Below are positions 1-6,484 of a DNA stretch of 14,422 nucleotides, in pieces. This DNA comes from Xenorhabdus eapokensis (GTDB lineage: Bacteria; Pseudomonadota; Gammaproteobacteria; Enterobacterales; Enterobacteriaceae): positions 55,322 to 69,743 of the forward strand of contig NZ_MKGQ01000017.1 of the NCBI RefSeq assembly GCF_001908105.1, written 5' to 3'. The notes below the pieces were generated by a model that did no database searches, had not been told where the DNA came from, and worked only from the letters and a program-made list of their open reading frames with translations. A program made the position numbers and the translations under genes. Position 1 is the first letter of the stretch. Every line of letters begins with the position of its first letter.

Positions 1-1
1 G

Positions 2-94
2 TGGAAGAACTGTGAGAGATATTTGAATACCAGCCTTCAGTTCGTCAATCTGGCATTTCTCGTCGTGTTGCTGCGCAGAAAAAATACTGAATAG
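2..94 (+). pseudogene. C-terminal end of an IS5-type DDE transposase, cut by the window edge
   Basis: Frame 2 is open from the left edge for 30 codons to a TAG at 92-94. It reads W-K-N-C-E-R-Y-L-N-T-S, then Q-F-V-N-L-A-F-L-V-V-L-L-R-R. A block of the form LWKNCERxLNTSLQ..LAFxxLLLRR is the usual extreme C-terminus of IS5-family (IS4-like, DDE) transposases, so the call rests on recalled family sequence. The DDE catalytic core lies outside the window, so whether the element is intact or a remnant cannot be told. The element's terminal inverted repeat should lie just after the stop (about 95-130), but I cannot delimit it without the other end. The neighbouring oxidase gene converges on it. Confidence 0.6.
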
Positions 95-140
95 GCTGTT
101 AGGTATATTGAACCAATATCGTTGCTTATATTATTGAACC

Positions 141-174
141 TAAATAGCAAATATATTTCTATATTTGCTATTTA
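141..174. terminator. Perfect 15-bp AT-rich hairpin between converging genes
   Basis: Bases 141-155 (TAAATAGCAAATATA) and 160-174 are exact reverse complements separated by the 4-nt loop TTTC. The hairpin sits between the transposase tail (plus) and the end of the oxidase gene (minus), where a bidirectional terminator is expected. The stem has only two G-C pairs and no long U-tract follows, so termination is an inference from position and symmetry. Confidence 0.5.
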
Positions 175-200
175 TTAAGTTCTTGCTAATCAGAAAACAG

Positions 201-1892
201 TTAATTAGAAAACAAGGTATCCAATAATGGCGACCTAAATATACGATGCGGATCGTGCTTCTGTAATGCTGAAACGGTTGAAGCCCAGTTATTATCAGCA
301 GGCAAACCATCCGTAAATGATGCAGGGATTGTTGTGGTTAATACTTCCTTATCCTCCCATGCGGTGTTGGAGCCATAAGCCCAACCTTTACTCCATTCAA
401 CACGAGCAGAGGCATAAGAACCATCAAATTCATTGAATAGCCATTGTTCAAATTGGTGGCAAAATTCAATGGCATAGGGGGTTTCTGGAAAGGTTAAGAC
501 ATCAAGCCAAACGGCCACATCCCATTCTGGATGATCCGAACGGGGACGAATAGCGGATAAGCTGGGAACTGTTGCTCCTGTATGCATCACTTCAGCAGGA
601 TCATCTAACCCAGTGACCCTGACTTCAAGTGGGCCATTAATGGGATATTTCTCTTGGTCTGCATAGTGTTGTATTAATTTCTGCCATTGGGTATAAAACT
701 TATTCAGCACAAGCTGGATATTTGCACGTTGTGTTAATACTGCATAACCATTTGCTGTAACACGTAATGTGGTTGGTTTGACATATAACAACAAGTTTTT
801 ACTCCAACCCCAGATATCTTTTCCATCGTTTTGCAAGGCTGCATTTATCAGTTGATATTGTATCTCACAGAAAAGAGGCGTTATCTTCGGTAAATCAGTA
901 AAAATATTATCCACGATATCCGATAGGGTTGAGGGAATATTATCGGAAAATGGGTAGTTATAGGGGGCGTTAACTTCAATACTGGAAGCAGGTTTAGTTG
1001 GCGCGACACTCCAGACTTTTAGCCACGGTACTTTGGTAAAGGGAAATAAAATGATTTCAGCCCGACCACTTTTATCCAGAAAATGACTAAAAGTCCGTTT
1101 TTCGTTTACAGTTTCCGGCAGGGAAAATAACTCATCTGCTGGGATATCGGTGAAGCTTTGGCAGCGAAGGCGTTGGTTTTTACCTGCCTGAAATTGTACT
1201 TCTAAAATCAGGGCACAACCAACATGCGTTAATAGAGGGGCACAATCAGGCTCATCTCGTTCAAAACGTTTAACAACATATTGCTGAGTTTCTTTATCCC
1301 ATACAACAGCAGACAGGGATAATATCGTATTACTCAGAGAGCCAAATATATGCCCAGACAGTGGCATTTCGTCAACGGCTTTAATGGCTGTTCCGTGCCC
1401 GTTTATTGCGAGAACGGCGCCAAGTGTTAAATCACCAGGAGCAGGGGTGGCAGTAAAACCCAACTCTTGTTCTTCCATCTGGGTCATTAATGTTTCCATC
1501 AATACGCCAGTTTGTGCAGTTACTATAGAAAATTGAGCACGATGCTCGATATTAACATGGGTGAAATGCGAGGAAAGATCTATTAACATAATGTGGTTCT
1601 TGAAATTTTGCCCTGATTTCAATATGAGTGGTGACCAATTATGTGATTGTCCGATCGGTCTTAATTTATAATTCTCTTGCCATGCCCAATTGACAACGGC
1701 AATCACCTCTTCAATCGTTTTCGGTATGCAGCACGGCATATTATTGGCACAAATTTCTCCTGACCAATTTTTAAAGTTGATCGTTTTCCAGGTTACTTCT
1801 TTGGGAAAATTGGATAAGTCATCTTTTATTTCGTTAATGATCTCTTTTTGTAAAGAAATATCTTCTTGTTTCTGTGGGTCGAGTGATGGCAT
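201..1892 (-). CDS. FAD-linked oxidase of the type II cholesterol oxidase family (VAO/PCMH fold)
   Basis: The 563-residue protein resembles, along its whole length, the covalently flavinylated cholesterol oxidase of Brevibacterium sterolicum (class II), as I recall that sequence. The N-terminal FAD-binding domain contains G-Q-S-H-N-W-S-P (81-88); H84 lies where the family attaches FAD. It continues with T-P-A-P-G-D-L-T-L-G-A-V-L-A-I-N-G-H-G-T (149-168). The substrate domain contains W-G-W-S-K-N-L-L-L-Y (361-370), E423-x-R425 in G-P-L-E-V-R-V-T-G-L-D, which fits the family's catalytic Glu/Arg pair, and V-E-W-S-K-G-W (498-504). The family oxidises a sterol 3-hydroxyl and isomerises the double bond, releasing H2O2. 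No signal peptide is visible, although characterised relatives are exported. The start is supported by AAGGA 8 nt upstream (1901-1905). The gene stands alone. The true substrate could be another hydrophobic alcohol. Confidence 0.85.
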   Translation of the reverse strand: MPSLDPQKQEDISLQKEIINEIKDDLSNFPKEVTWKTINFKNWSGEICANNMPCCIPKTIEEVIAVVNWAWQENYKLRPIGQSHNWSPLILKSGQNFKNHIMLIDLSSHFTHVNIEHRAQFSIVTAQTGVLMETLMTQMEEQELGFTATPAPGDLTLGAVLAINGHGTAIKAVDEMPLSGHIFGSLSNTILSLSAVVWDKETQQYVVKRFERDEPDCAPLLTHVGCALILEVQFQAGKNQRLRCQSFTDIPADELFSLPETVNEKRTFSHFLDKSGRAEIILFPFTKVPWLKVWSVAPTKPASSIEVNAPYNYPFSDNIPSTLSDIVDNIFTDLPKITPLFCEIQYQLINAALQNDGKDIWGWSKNLLLYVKPTTLRVTANGYAVLTQRANIQLVLNKFYTQWQKLIQHYADQEKYPINGPLEVRVTGLDDPAEVMHTGATVPSLSAIRPRSDHPEWDVAVWLDVLTFPETPYAIEFCHQFEQWLFNEFDGSYASARVEWSKGWAYGSNTAWEDKEVLTTTIPASFTDGLPADNNWASTVSALQKHDPHRIFRSPLLDTLFSN

Positions 1893-2205
1893 GTTCTGTT
1901 TCCTTAGTTTTTCATTTATGGGGGTGACTTTTTAATATAAATTCAAATAAATATATTTATTTGTTAAGGATTGTTTTATGGAAATGAAATGCAGATCATC
2001 ATTTGAATGGGCGGTTAATACTATAAATTGATAAATAGTCGATGTAAAAATATATCTACTATTTATTTGATAACGTTATAACCTGATTTTTTTAATTCTA
2101 AATTTATAGAATATAAAATAAAAACCCATGATAAATTTTATAATTTATTGAAATAGATGGTAGTATCACCTTTATAAAGCCTGAAAATGTGGATGATATA
2201 ATCAT
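1893..2205. other. AT-rich divergent intergenic region between the oxidase gene and syd
   Basis: These 313 bases separate the divergent oxidase and syd genes and contain no credible coding sequence. They hold the 20-bp palindrome (1944-1963) and a second inverted repeat, ATAAATAGT (2031-2039) against ACTATTTAT (2058-2066). There is also a weak candidate syd promoter, TTGAAA (2148-2153) and TATAAA (2173-2178), with a long 19-nt spacer. Confidence 0.6.
1944..1963. promoter_or_regulatory. 20-bp perfect palindrome upstream of the oxidase gene, possible operator
   Basis: CAAATAAATATATTTATTTG is its own reverse complement over all 20 bases. It lies 52 nt upstream of the oxidase start codon and just upstream of a possible minus-strand -10 box (TATATT, plus-strand 1934-1939), so it would cover the spacer and -35 region. 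No good -35 hexamer is present. Regulator binding is an inference; AT-rich DNA makes short palindromes common, but 20 perfect bases is longer than usual. Confidence 0.4.
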
Positions 2206-2751
2206 ATGACCTTTAATGTGACAGAGGCACTCTCTGATTTTACCCGACGTTATGTTGAATTATGGCAAGAGAAAACAGGGTTTCCACCAGCCAGCAGTGA
2301 GTTGTATGGTATACCTTCACCCTGTATCGAGCGCACGGGAGAAGATGTGGTGCATTGGCTTCCTCGGCCATTTTCTGCCCAAGAAAAACTTAGCAAGGTA
2401 GAAACTGCACTGGAGATCCGTTTGCAGGATTCTATTCATGATTACTATGTGATGCAGTTTGCGGGTGATATGACTGCCCGTTTTGCAGGGCAAAATTTCA
2501 GCCTGATTCAGGTATGGAGTGAAGATGATTTTATTCGCTTGCAGGAAAACCTGATTGGTCATCTTCTTACACAGAAACGGTTAAAGCTTTCGCCTACCGT
2601 CTTTATTGGAACGACTGATTCCGATATGGGATTGATCTCTGTGTGTAATTTGACAGGGCAAGTGATTTTTGAACAGTTTGGTCGCCATGAAAGGAAAACG
2701 TTATCCGCAGATTTAGCTAGTTTCCTTTCGGTTACCGATCCCGTTGTGTAA
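2206..2751 (+). CDS. syd: SecY-interacting protein Syd
   Basis: The 181-residue protein has the same length as E. coli Syd and matches it in blocks: A-L-x-D-F-T-x-R-Y near the N-terminus, E-L-Y-G-I-P-S-P-C-I (32-41), F-A-G-D-M, W-S-E-D-D-F-x-R-x-Q-E-N-L-I-G-H-L-x-T-Q-K-R-L-K-L, and a late I-S-V-C-N-L-T-G. Syd is a soluble protein that binds the cytoplasmic face of SecY at the inner membrane and is thought to help quality control of the SecYEG translocon; this is known from E. coli. No signal peptide or membrane segment is seen. The Shine-Dalgarno is weak (GTGGA about 11 nt upstream), but no better in-frame start exists. The gene ends naturally, yet its TAA stop directly abuts the inverted repeat of the IS701 remnant, so whatever originally lay downstream has been displaced. 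Confidence 0.95.
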   Translation: MTFNVTEALSDFTRRYVELWQEKTGFPPASSELYGIPSPCIERTGEDVVHWLPRPFSAQEKLSKVETALEIRLQDSIHDYYVMQFAGDMTARFAGQNFSLIQVWSEDDFIRLQENLIGHLLTQKRLKLSPTVFIGTTDSDMGLISVCNLTGQVIFEQFGRHERKTLSADLASFLSVTDPVV

Positions 2752-3271
2752 GTACTACAGCCGTAATTGCTCTGTCACCATAGGGTTATTCCGGCGACGG
2801 TAATGACAGACGACGATCTTGACCATACACCGTATCGGCGGTCACCCAACGACAAGGGACGCCGGCAGAATGCGTCCCTTTTTTGATAAAACCGGTTTCA
2901 TCGATGATGAGGATGCCTTGCTCATCACCGAGATGGTCAGTCACATAATCGCGTAAAATATCGCGGGCAGCTTCAGCATCCCACCGGGCACGTTCCAGAA
3001 AATATTGAATGCCATCAGGCGAGTGTTCACCCAACCATTCCGCCAGTTGCCAGCTATTTTTACGCTCAACATCACTGAGTAATCCCCGGAGATAGGCGAG
3101 GCTGCGTTGCTGGGGACTGGCATGGTGAAATAACGGTGTCAGACGCGTGTGTAATGAGAGCAGTTCTTGTTCCCAAAGGTTAACAGGTAAGTGCATTGAA
3201 CACCTCCCCCTATTTTCAGGAAGAATATATCATGAGCTATCATGCCACAATGGAGCGTACGACTGTAGTAC
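2752..3271. mobile_element. Internally deleted IS701-type element with both inverted-repeat ends
   Basis: The ends are GTACTACAGCCGTA (2752-2765) and TACGACTGTAGTAC (3258-3271), which are inverted repeats with one mismatch in 14. TAA stands immediately outside both ends (2749-2751 and 3272-3274), with TAAG possible if the left boundary shifts by one base. This is a plausible short target duplication, although IS701 elements usually duplicate 4 bp. The interior holds only a collapsed transposase gene. At about 520 bp it is far shorter than a full IS701 element (about 1.4 kb), so it could move only with transposase supplied in trans. On the right it interrupts an antitoxin gene. Confidence 0.7.
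2755..3196 (-). pseudogene. IS701-type DDE transposase remnant with internal deletions
   Basis: The open frame from 3196 down to 2786 encodes 136 residues. Residues 1-112 match the N-terminus of IS701-family transposases: R-S-L-A-Y-L-R-G-L-L-S-D-V-E-R-K-N-S-W-Q (31-50), R-A-R-W-D-A-E-A, and I-I-D-E-T-G-F-I-K-K-G-T with the first catalytic aspartate, D99. The sequence then jumps directly to C-R-W-V-T-A-D-T-V-Y-G (115-125), which in full-length relatives lies roughly 80 or more residues later and carries the second aspartate. A further frame change follows: the frame in use ends at P-S-P-E, while another frame reads H-Y-R-R-R-N-N-P and stops at 2755 inside the inverted repeat, as intact IS genes often do. 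The third acidic residue is absent. The product cannot be an active transposase. Confidence 0.8.
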
Positions 3272-3377
3272 TAAGCGCAAATTAGGTTTTCTCAAAGGCA
3301 AAGGTCGTATTCCCGACAATTTTGACGACATGAACAGCACCGAAATTGTTGATATGTTCGAAGGAAAATATTCTTAA
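3272..3377 (+). pseudogene. C-terminal fragment of a Phd/YefM-like antitoxin, truncated by the IS remnant
   Basis: Reading from the inverted-repeat end, the frame gives K-R-K-L-G-F-L-K-G-K-G-R-I-P-D-N-F-D-D-M, then N-S-T-E-I-V-D-M-F-E-G-K-Y-S and TAA. The pattern G-F-L-K-G-K..IPDDFD..ExIxxxF is the toxin-binding tail of prevent-host-death (Phd/YefM) antitoxins paired with PIN toxins; this is recalled family knowledge. The DNA-binding N-terminal half is missing and is replaced by IS sequence. The open frame extends back into the element to 3147, but that part is not antitoxin. Its stop overlaps the next start as TAATG, the coupled arrangement typical of antitoxin-toxin pairs. Confidence 0.6.
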
Positions 3378-3499
3378 TGGAATGACTGTTAGATACCAAC
3401 ATTTTGCTGTTTATGGCATATGAACCGGAAAAATTGAAAAGTAATAGCAAGTTGATAGATTTTGTCAGTAATTATATTACTGTAATCCCCAACAGATAG
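3377..3499 (+). pseudogene. Broken PIN-domain (VapC-like) toxin gene
   Basis: An ATG at 3377-3379 overlaps the antitoxin stop. The frame then reads M-E-stop(TGA 3383-3385), followed by L-L-D-T-N-I-L-L-F-M-A-Y-E-P-E-K-L and about 20 more residues to TAG at 3497-3499. The L-L-D-T-N-I-L-L block is the N-terminal PIN motif carrying the first metal-binding aspartate of VapC-type ribonucleases. The in-frame TGA at codon 3 and the loss of everything after about residue 40 (PIN toxins usually run 120-140 residues) make it non-functional. The TGA could be a former TGG. With its antitoxin it forms the fossil of a type II toxin-antitoxin operon. Confidence 0.6.
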
Positions 3500-3528
3500 C
3501 CCAAATGAGTATCAGTCATTTGGGCTAT
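3496..3528. terminator. 13-bp perfect hairpin between the toxin remnant and the ABC-F gene
   Basis: ATAGCCCAAATGA (3496-3508) pairs exactly with TCATTTGGGCTAT (3516-3528) around a 7-nt loop. It lies 18 nt beyond the stop of the minus-strand ABC-F gene and at the end of the toxin remnant, the place of a shared terminator. No U-tract follows on either strand, so efficiency is doubtful. It overlaps the pseudogene stop codon. Confidence 0.5.
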
Positions 3529-3546
3529 GGATTGATGCACTGAATA

Positions 3547-5274
3547 TCATCCCAACATCGTATAAAGTTTCTTAATTTCCTTTTTCCAGCTCTCCTGATT
3601 TTTGGGTTTCTGATGCTTCGGTTTTCTTGCCAAATCCTGCGCCAGATTTTGCTCCAATACCACAATGCGTTGCAGGATCTCTTCTTCACCTGCCAATACT
3701 TCCGCTTCATCAAGAGTGATTTCCTGATCCTTAACCACTTCTTTTCGATAAGGGATCACTTTTTTATTAAGAAACTGATAATACCCATCACTGGATGTGA
3801 CCTCTTCCAGTTTTCCATTATTAATCAGCCAAAAACGATTAGCGACGTTATCAATAAACGCCCGATCATGCGAAGTGATTAATATCGTCATCTCGTTATT
3901 AATCAATTCATTCTCCAATTCCATTTTGCCAAAAATATCCAGGTGGTTTGTTGGCTCATCGAGGATGAGGAAATTGTGCTTATTTAATTTCAAAATCAAA
4001 AACATTAATCGGGAACGTTCTCCACCACTTAATCGCCCCACTAATTGGTTAAAATCGGCATATTTAAAACCTGTCGCAATCAGTTGCTGTTTACAGGTAA
4101 TATCATCGATATTCGGCGTGTTATTTCTGACGGCATCGAAGATCGATTCGTTCAGCGGAATTTTTTCCAATTCCTGATCGAGATACCCCAGATTACACTG
4201 TGGGGAGAAGGTATTTGTGGCTTTGTGATAGTCCTCAACCAGCGTATGAATCAGGGTGGATTTCCCCACGCCATTATCACCTAATAAGGCGATTCTATCT
4301 CCGGGGCGGATATATAAGCCATTAATTGAAAATAAAGGATTAAACTGTCCATCCTGGTGATAGCCAATCCATCTTTCCCCCATTTGCAGCATATTTTTCG
4401 ATTTTATCGTGTCAGCATCCAACGATAATCGATAAGTTTCCCCTTCGGTTATTTTAGTTTTACTCTTTTCGAGTTTTTCCGCCCGTTTTTCCATCGACTT
4501 GGCTTTTCTGGCAAATTTTTCGTTATCGTAGATTTTTCCCCATAATGCCAAACGCTTGGCACTCTCTTGTATGCGTTGAATGTTCTTTTCTTCCGCTTTC
4601 AAACGTAAAGCATCTGCTTCATCTTTTTCTTGCAAAGCAGTAAATGCCTGGCTAAATGGCAGGGAAAAAGCCGTCAATTGTTGGTCACGCAAGAAAATCG
4701 TCTGGTTGGTAACGTTATCCAAAAAGTTTCGGTCGTGGGAAACGATAATAAACGCACTTTTTAAACTTTGATTAAAGAAGTCCGCGAAAAATTTCAGGGT
4801 ATTGGCATCCAAATGGTTACTGGGTTCGTCAAATAAAATAATATCGGGTTCGACAATCGCACTCATGGCAAACATCAACTTGGTTTTTTGCCCACCACTG
4901 AGATCAGCAACTTTTGTCGTAAAATCAGCATCCTGAAAACCAAAATCATAAAGCATGGATACCGCTTTATAATCACCATATTCATCTATTTGTTTGACTT
5001 TCTGGGAAATAGATTCAAACAAGGTCATTTCAAGCAATGCGTCGTCAATAAACTGAGATACCATCTCCAATCTTAAACCATTAGCATATTCGATGACCCC
5101 ATTATCCGGCTTTTCAATACCAGCCAGTAGTTTAAGTAAATGGGTTTTTCCCGTGCCGTTATAACCGACCAAAGCAATTTTGTCGTTCTCTTTAATCGTG
5201 ATAGAGAGATTGTTAAATAATGGTATTGAATTAATACTAAAGTTAATTTTATTACAATGAATCAGCGTTGACAT
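3547..5274 (-). CDS. ABC-F family ATPase (ribosome-associated type, duplicated ABC domains)
   Basis: The 575-residue protein has two nucleotide-binding domains and no membrane segments, the hallmark of ABC-F proteins. Domain 1 has Walker A G-Y-N-G-T-G-K-T (37-44), signature L-S-G-G-Q (125-129), Walker B I-I-L-F-D-E-P (145-151) and switch H180. Domain 2 has G-D-N-G-V-G-K-S (332-339), L-S-G-G-E (415-419), L-I-L-D-E-P (436-441) and H469. The charged linker between them (about 205-300, with the K/R-rich stretch K-F-A-R-K-A-K-S-M-E-K-R) should reach the ribosomal P-site region, and a lysine- and glutamate-rich C-terminal extension follows (about 510-575). Family members act in the cytoplasm as translation factors or protect ribosomes from antibiotics. 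The sequence cannot separate these, and I do not match it to Uup, EttA, YbiT or YheS. The start has GGGGA 6 nt upstream and its own promoter. Confidence 0.85.
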   Translation of the reverse strand: MSTLIHCNKINFSINSIPLFNNLSITIKENDKIALVGYNGTGKTHLLKLLAGIEKPDNGVIEYANGLRLEMVSQFIDDALLEMTLFESISQKVKQIDEYGDYKAVSMLYDFGFQDADFTTKVADLSGGQKTKLMFAMSAIVEPDIILFDEPSNHLDANTLKFFADFFNQSLKSAFIIVSHDRNFLDNVTNQTIFLRDQQLTAFSLPFSQAFTALQEKDEADALRLKAEEKNIQRIQESAKRLALWGKIYDNEKFARKAKSMEKRAEKLEKSKTKITEGETYRLSLDADTIKSKNMLQMGERWIGYHQDGQFNPLFSINGLYIRPGDRIALLGDNGVGKSTLIHTLVEDYHKATNTFSPQCNLGYLDQELEKIPLNESIFDAVRNNTPNIDDITCKQQLIATGFKYADFNQLVGRLSGGERSRLMFLILKLNKHNFLILDEPTNHLDIFGKMELENELINNEMTILITSHDRAFIDNVANRFWLINNGKLEEVTSSDGYYQFLNKKVIPYRKEVVKDQEITLDEAEVLAGEEEILQRIVVLEQNLAQDLARKPKHQKPKNQESWKKEIKKLYTMLG

Positions 5275-5334
5275 TTGATGTCCCCATCATAAAACCTTTA
5301 TTAATCTCAGAATGTTGATTATTTTCAGTCAAAA

Positions 5335-5363
5335 CTTATATATTCAAAGAAAATTAAGGTCAA
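5335..5363 (-). promoter_or_regulatory. Sigma-70 promoter for the ABC-F gene
   Basis: On the minus strand TTGACC (plus 5358-5363; 5 of 6 consensus) is followed after exactly 17 nt by TATAAG (plus 5335-5340; 5 of 6). Transcription would start near 5328, leaving an untranslated leader of about 54 nt before the ATG at 5274. No attenuator hairpin or leader peptide is obvious in this leader. Confidence 0.65.
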
Positions 5364-5442
5364 GTTTTCATCATAATAAATGAAGGGATAATCGCGAAGT
5401 TTTTCGTATTTTAATGTGATTATTTATTTGACTAACTAATTT

Positions 5443-5488
5443 ATAAAAATAAACGCTGCTCATATTATTGAACAGCGTTTATTTTTAT
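5443..5488. terminator. Strong bidirectional Rho-independent terminator closing the six-gene operon
   Basis: ATAAAAATAAACGCTG (5443-5458) and CAGCGTTTATTTTTAT (5473-5488) are perfect 16-bp inverted repeats around a 14-nt loop. The stem has a GC core (ACGCTG) flanked by A- and T-runs, giving a U-rich tail on either strand. It lies 40 nt beyond the stop of the outer membrane protein gene and separates the operon from the ABC-F promoter region. Confidence 0.85.
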
Positions 5489-5528
5489 TTTCCGCCACGT
5501 TATTTGATCTCCCTTTATAAATACGCTC

Positions 5529-6434
5529 TTAAAATGGAATGGCCGCTTTTAAGAAAATTTGGGAACCCGATGGGCGATGACTGACAACAAAGTCTTTTTG
5601 CCACTTCAAAGTCACCAGCCAGCCTTTATCATTGGCATAACGAATGGAAGGACCAAAACCAACTGCCCTTGCTTTACCCTGTGCGGAATTTGACCCACTA
5701 TCATTCGTGGCCTGCTGAAAAGCATAGCCGCCCACGCCCACGACCAAACCGTTGCCAAAGCCCCATCCCAGTGCATAATCGGCATGAAGTGCCTGACCGG
5801 AAGTTGTTTTGGTGTCCTTATTACGGAAGTTGACATCATACATCACTTTTAAATCTGCATTGATGCCGCTAACCGGGAAATAGCTGATCGCCCAGACAGG
5901 CTGGGCTGTCCAATAATTTTTTCCCAGATTAGCAAGATCATTGCGGTTATAGTGGCCTGTCGGCGCGTTAATATTCAAACCAATAACATAAGCCAAATCG
6001 GGCGCGGGATGGTAACCCAGAGCGGGGCCAAAGGTGATGTCCCCTACCCCTTTGCTGTTGTCATGTTTGCCCGCAGCGTTAGCGGTGACATCCAATAACG
6101 GCACGATAGCATGATAAGCCAGTTGGCCGCCAAAGACCTGCTTTTCAGTCACCCAAACCAACCGAGGAGCAAGGACGTTCACATTGACTTTAAAACCAGG
6201 AACCGGGATCAAATCGCCGTGATTTCCCCTAAGTTTGTTATAGTGAATATTGCCACCGTAAAACAGGGCATGAATGCCTGCTGGCGGTAAAGCGCCGGAC
6301 AAATAATTATCCAGACCATCAGGATAAGCGCCAATACCGCCTTCTGTTGCCATAGCGGAATGGCTTACCATAGCCCAAAAGCCTGATAGAAATAACACCA
6401 CGGCATAAACGAGCCGTCTGAATTTTGACGTCAT
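5529..6434 (-). CDS. SphA / MetA-pathway type outer membrane protein
   Basis: The 301-residue precursor has an n-region with K4, R6 and R7, a hydrophobic stretch (8-24) and a signal peptidase site after S-H-S-A-M-A (29), giving a mature start T-E-G-G-I-G-A-Y-P-D-G. This start, followed by ALPPAG, is typical of the SphA / Phenol_MetA_deg (PF13557) family. The mature part is rich in alternating amphipathic strands and Gly/Asn turns and ends in A-A-I-P-F with a terminal aromatic residue, as expected of an outer-membrane beta-barrel. Relatives often lie in gene clusters for degrading aromatics or hydrophobic compounds and are thought to pass substrates through the outer membrane. It is the last gene of the operon, 50 nt after the CrtI-like gene, with a strong GAGGAGG sequence just before the ATG. 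Direction of transport (uptake or export) is unknown. Confidence 0.8.
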   Translation of the reverse strand: MTSKFRRLVYAVVLFLSGFWAMVSHSAMATEGGIGAYPDGLDNYLSGALPPAGIHALFYGGNIHYNKLRGNHGDLIPVPGFKVNVNVLAPRLVWVTEKQVFGGQLAYHAIVPLLDVTANAAGKHDNSKGVGDITFGPALGYHPAPDLAYVIGLNINAPTGHYNRNDLANLGKNYWTAQPVWAISYFPVSGINADLKVMYDVNFRNKDTKTTSGQALHADYALGWGFGNGLVVGVGGYAFQQATNDSGSNSAQGKARAVGFGPSIRYANDKGWLVTLKWQKDFVVSHRPSGSQIFLKAAIPF

Positions 6435-6484
6435 ATAATCCTCCTCTCTGTAAGAGATGAATTGATAAAAAATGAAATGATTGG

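Noticed and set aside
1690..1935. Plus-strand 81-codon open frame antisense to the oxidase N-terminus
   Set aside because: It is the reverse frame of a clear coding sequence, with no recognised motif or Shine-Dalgarno.
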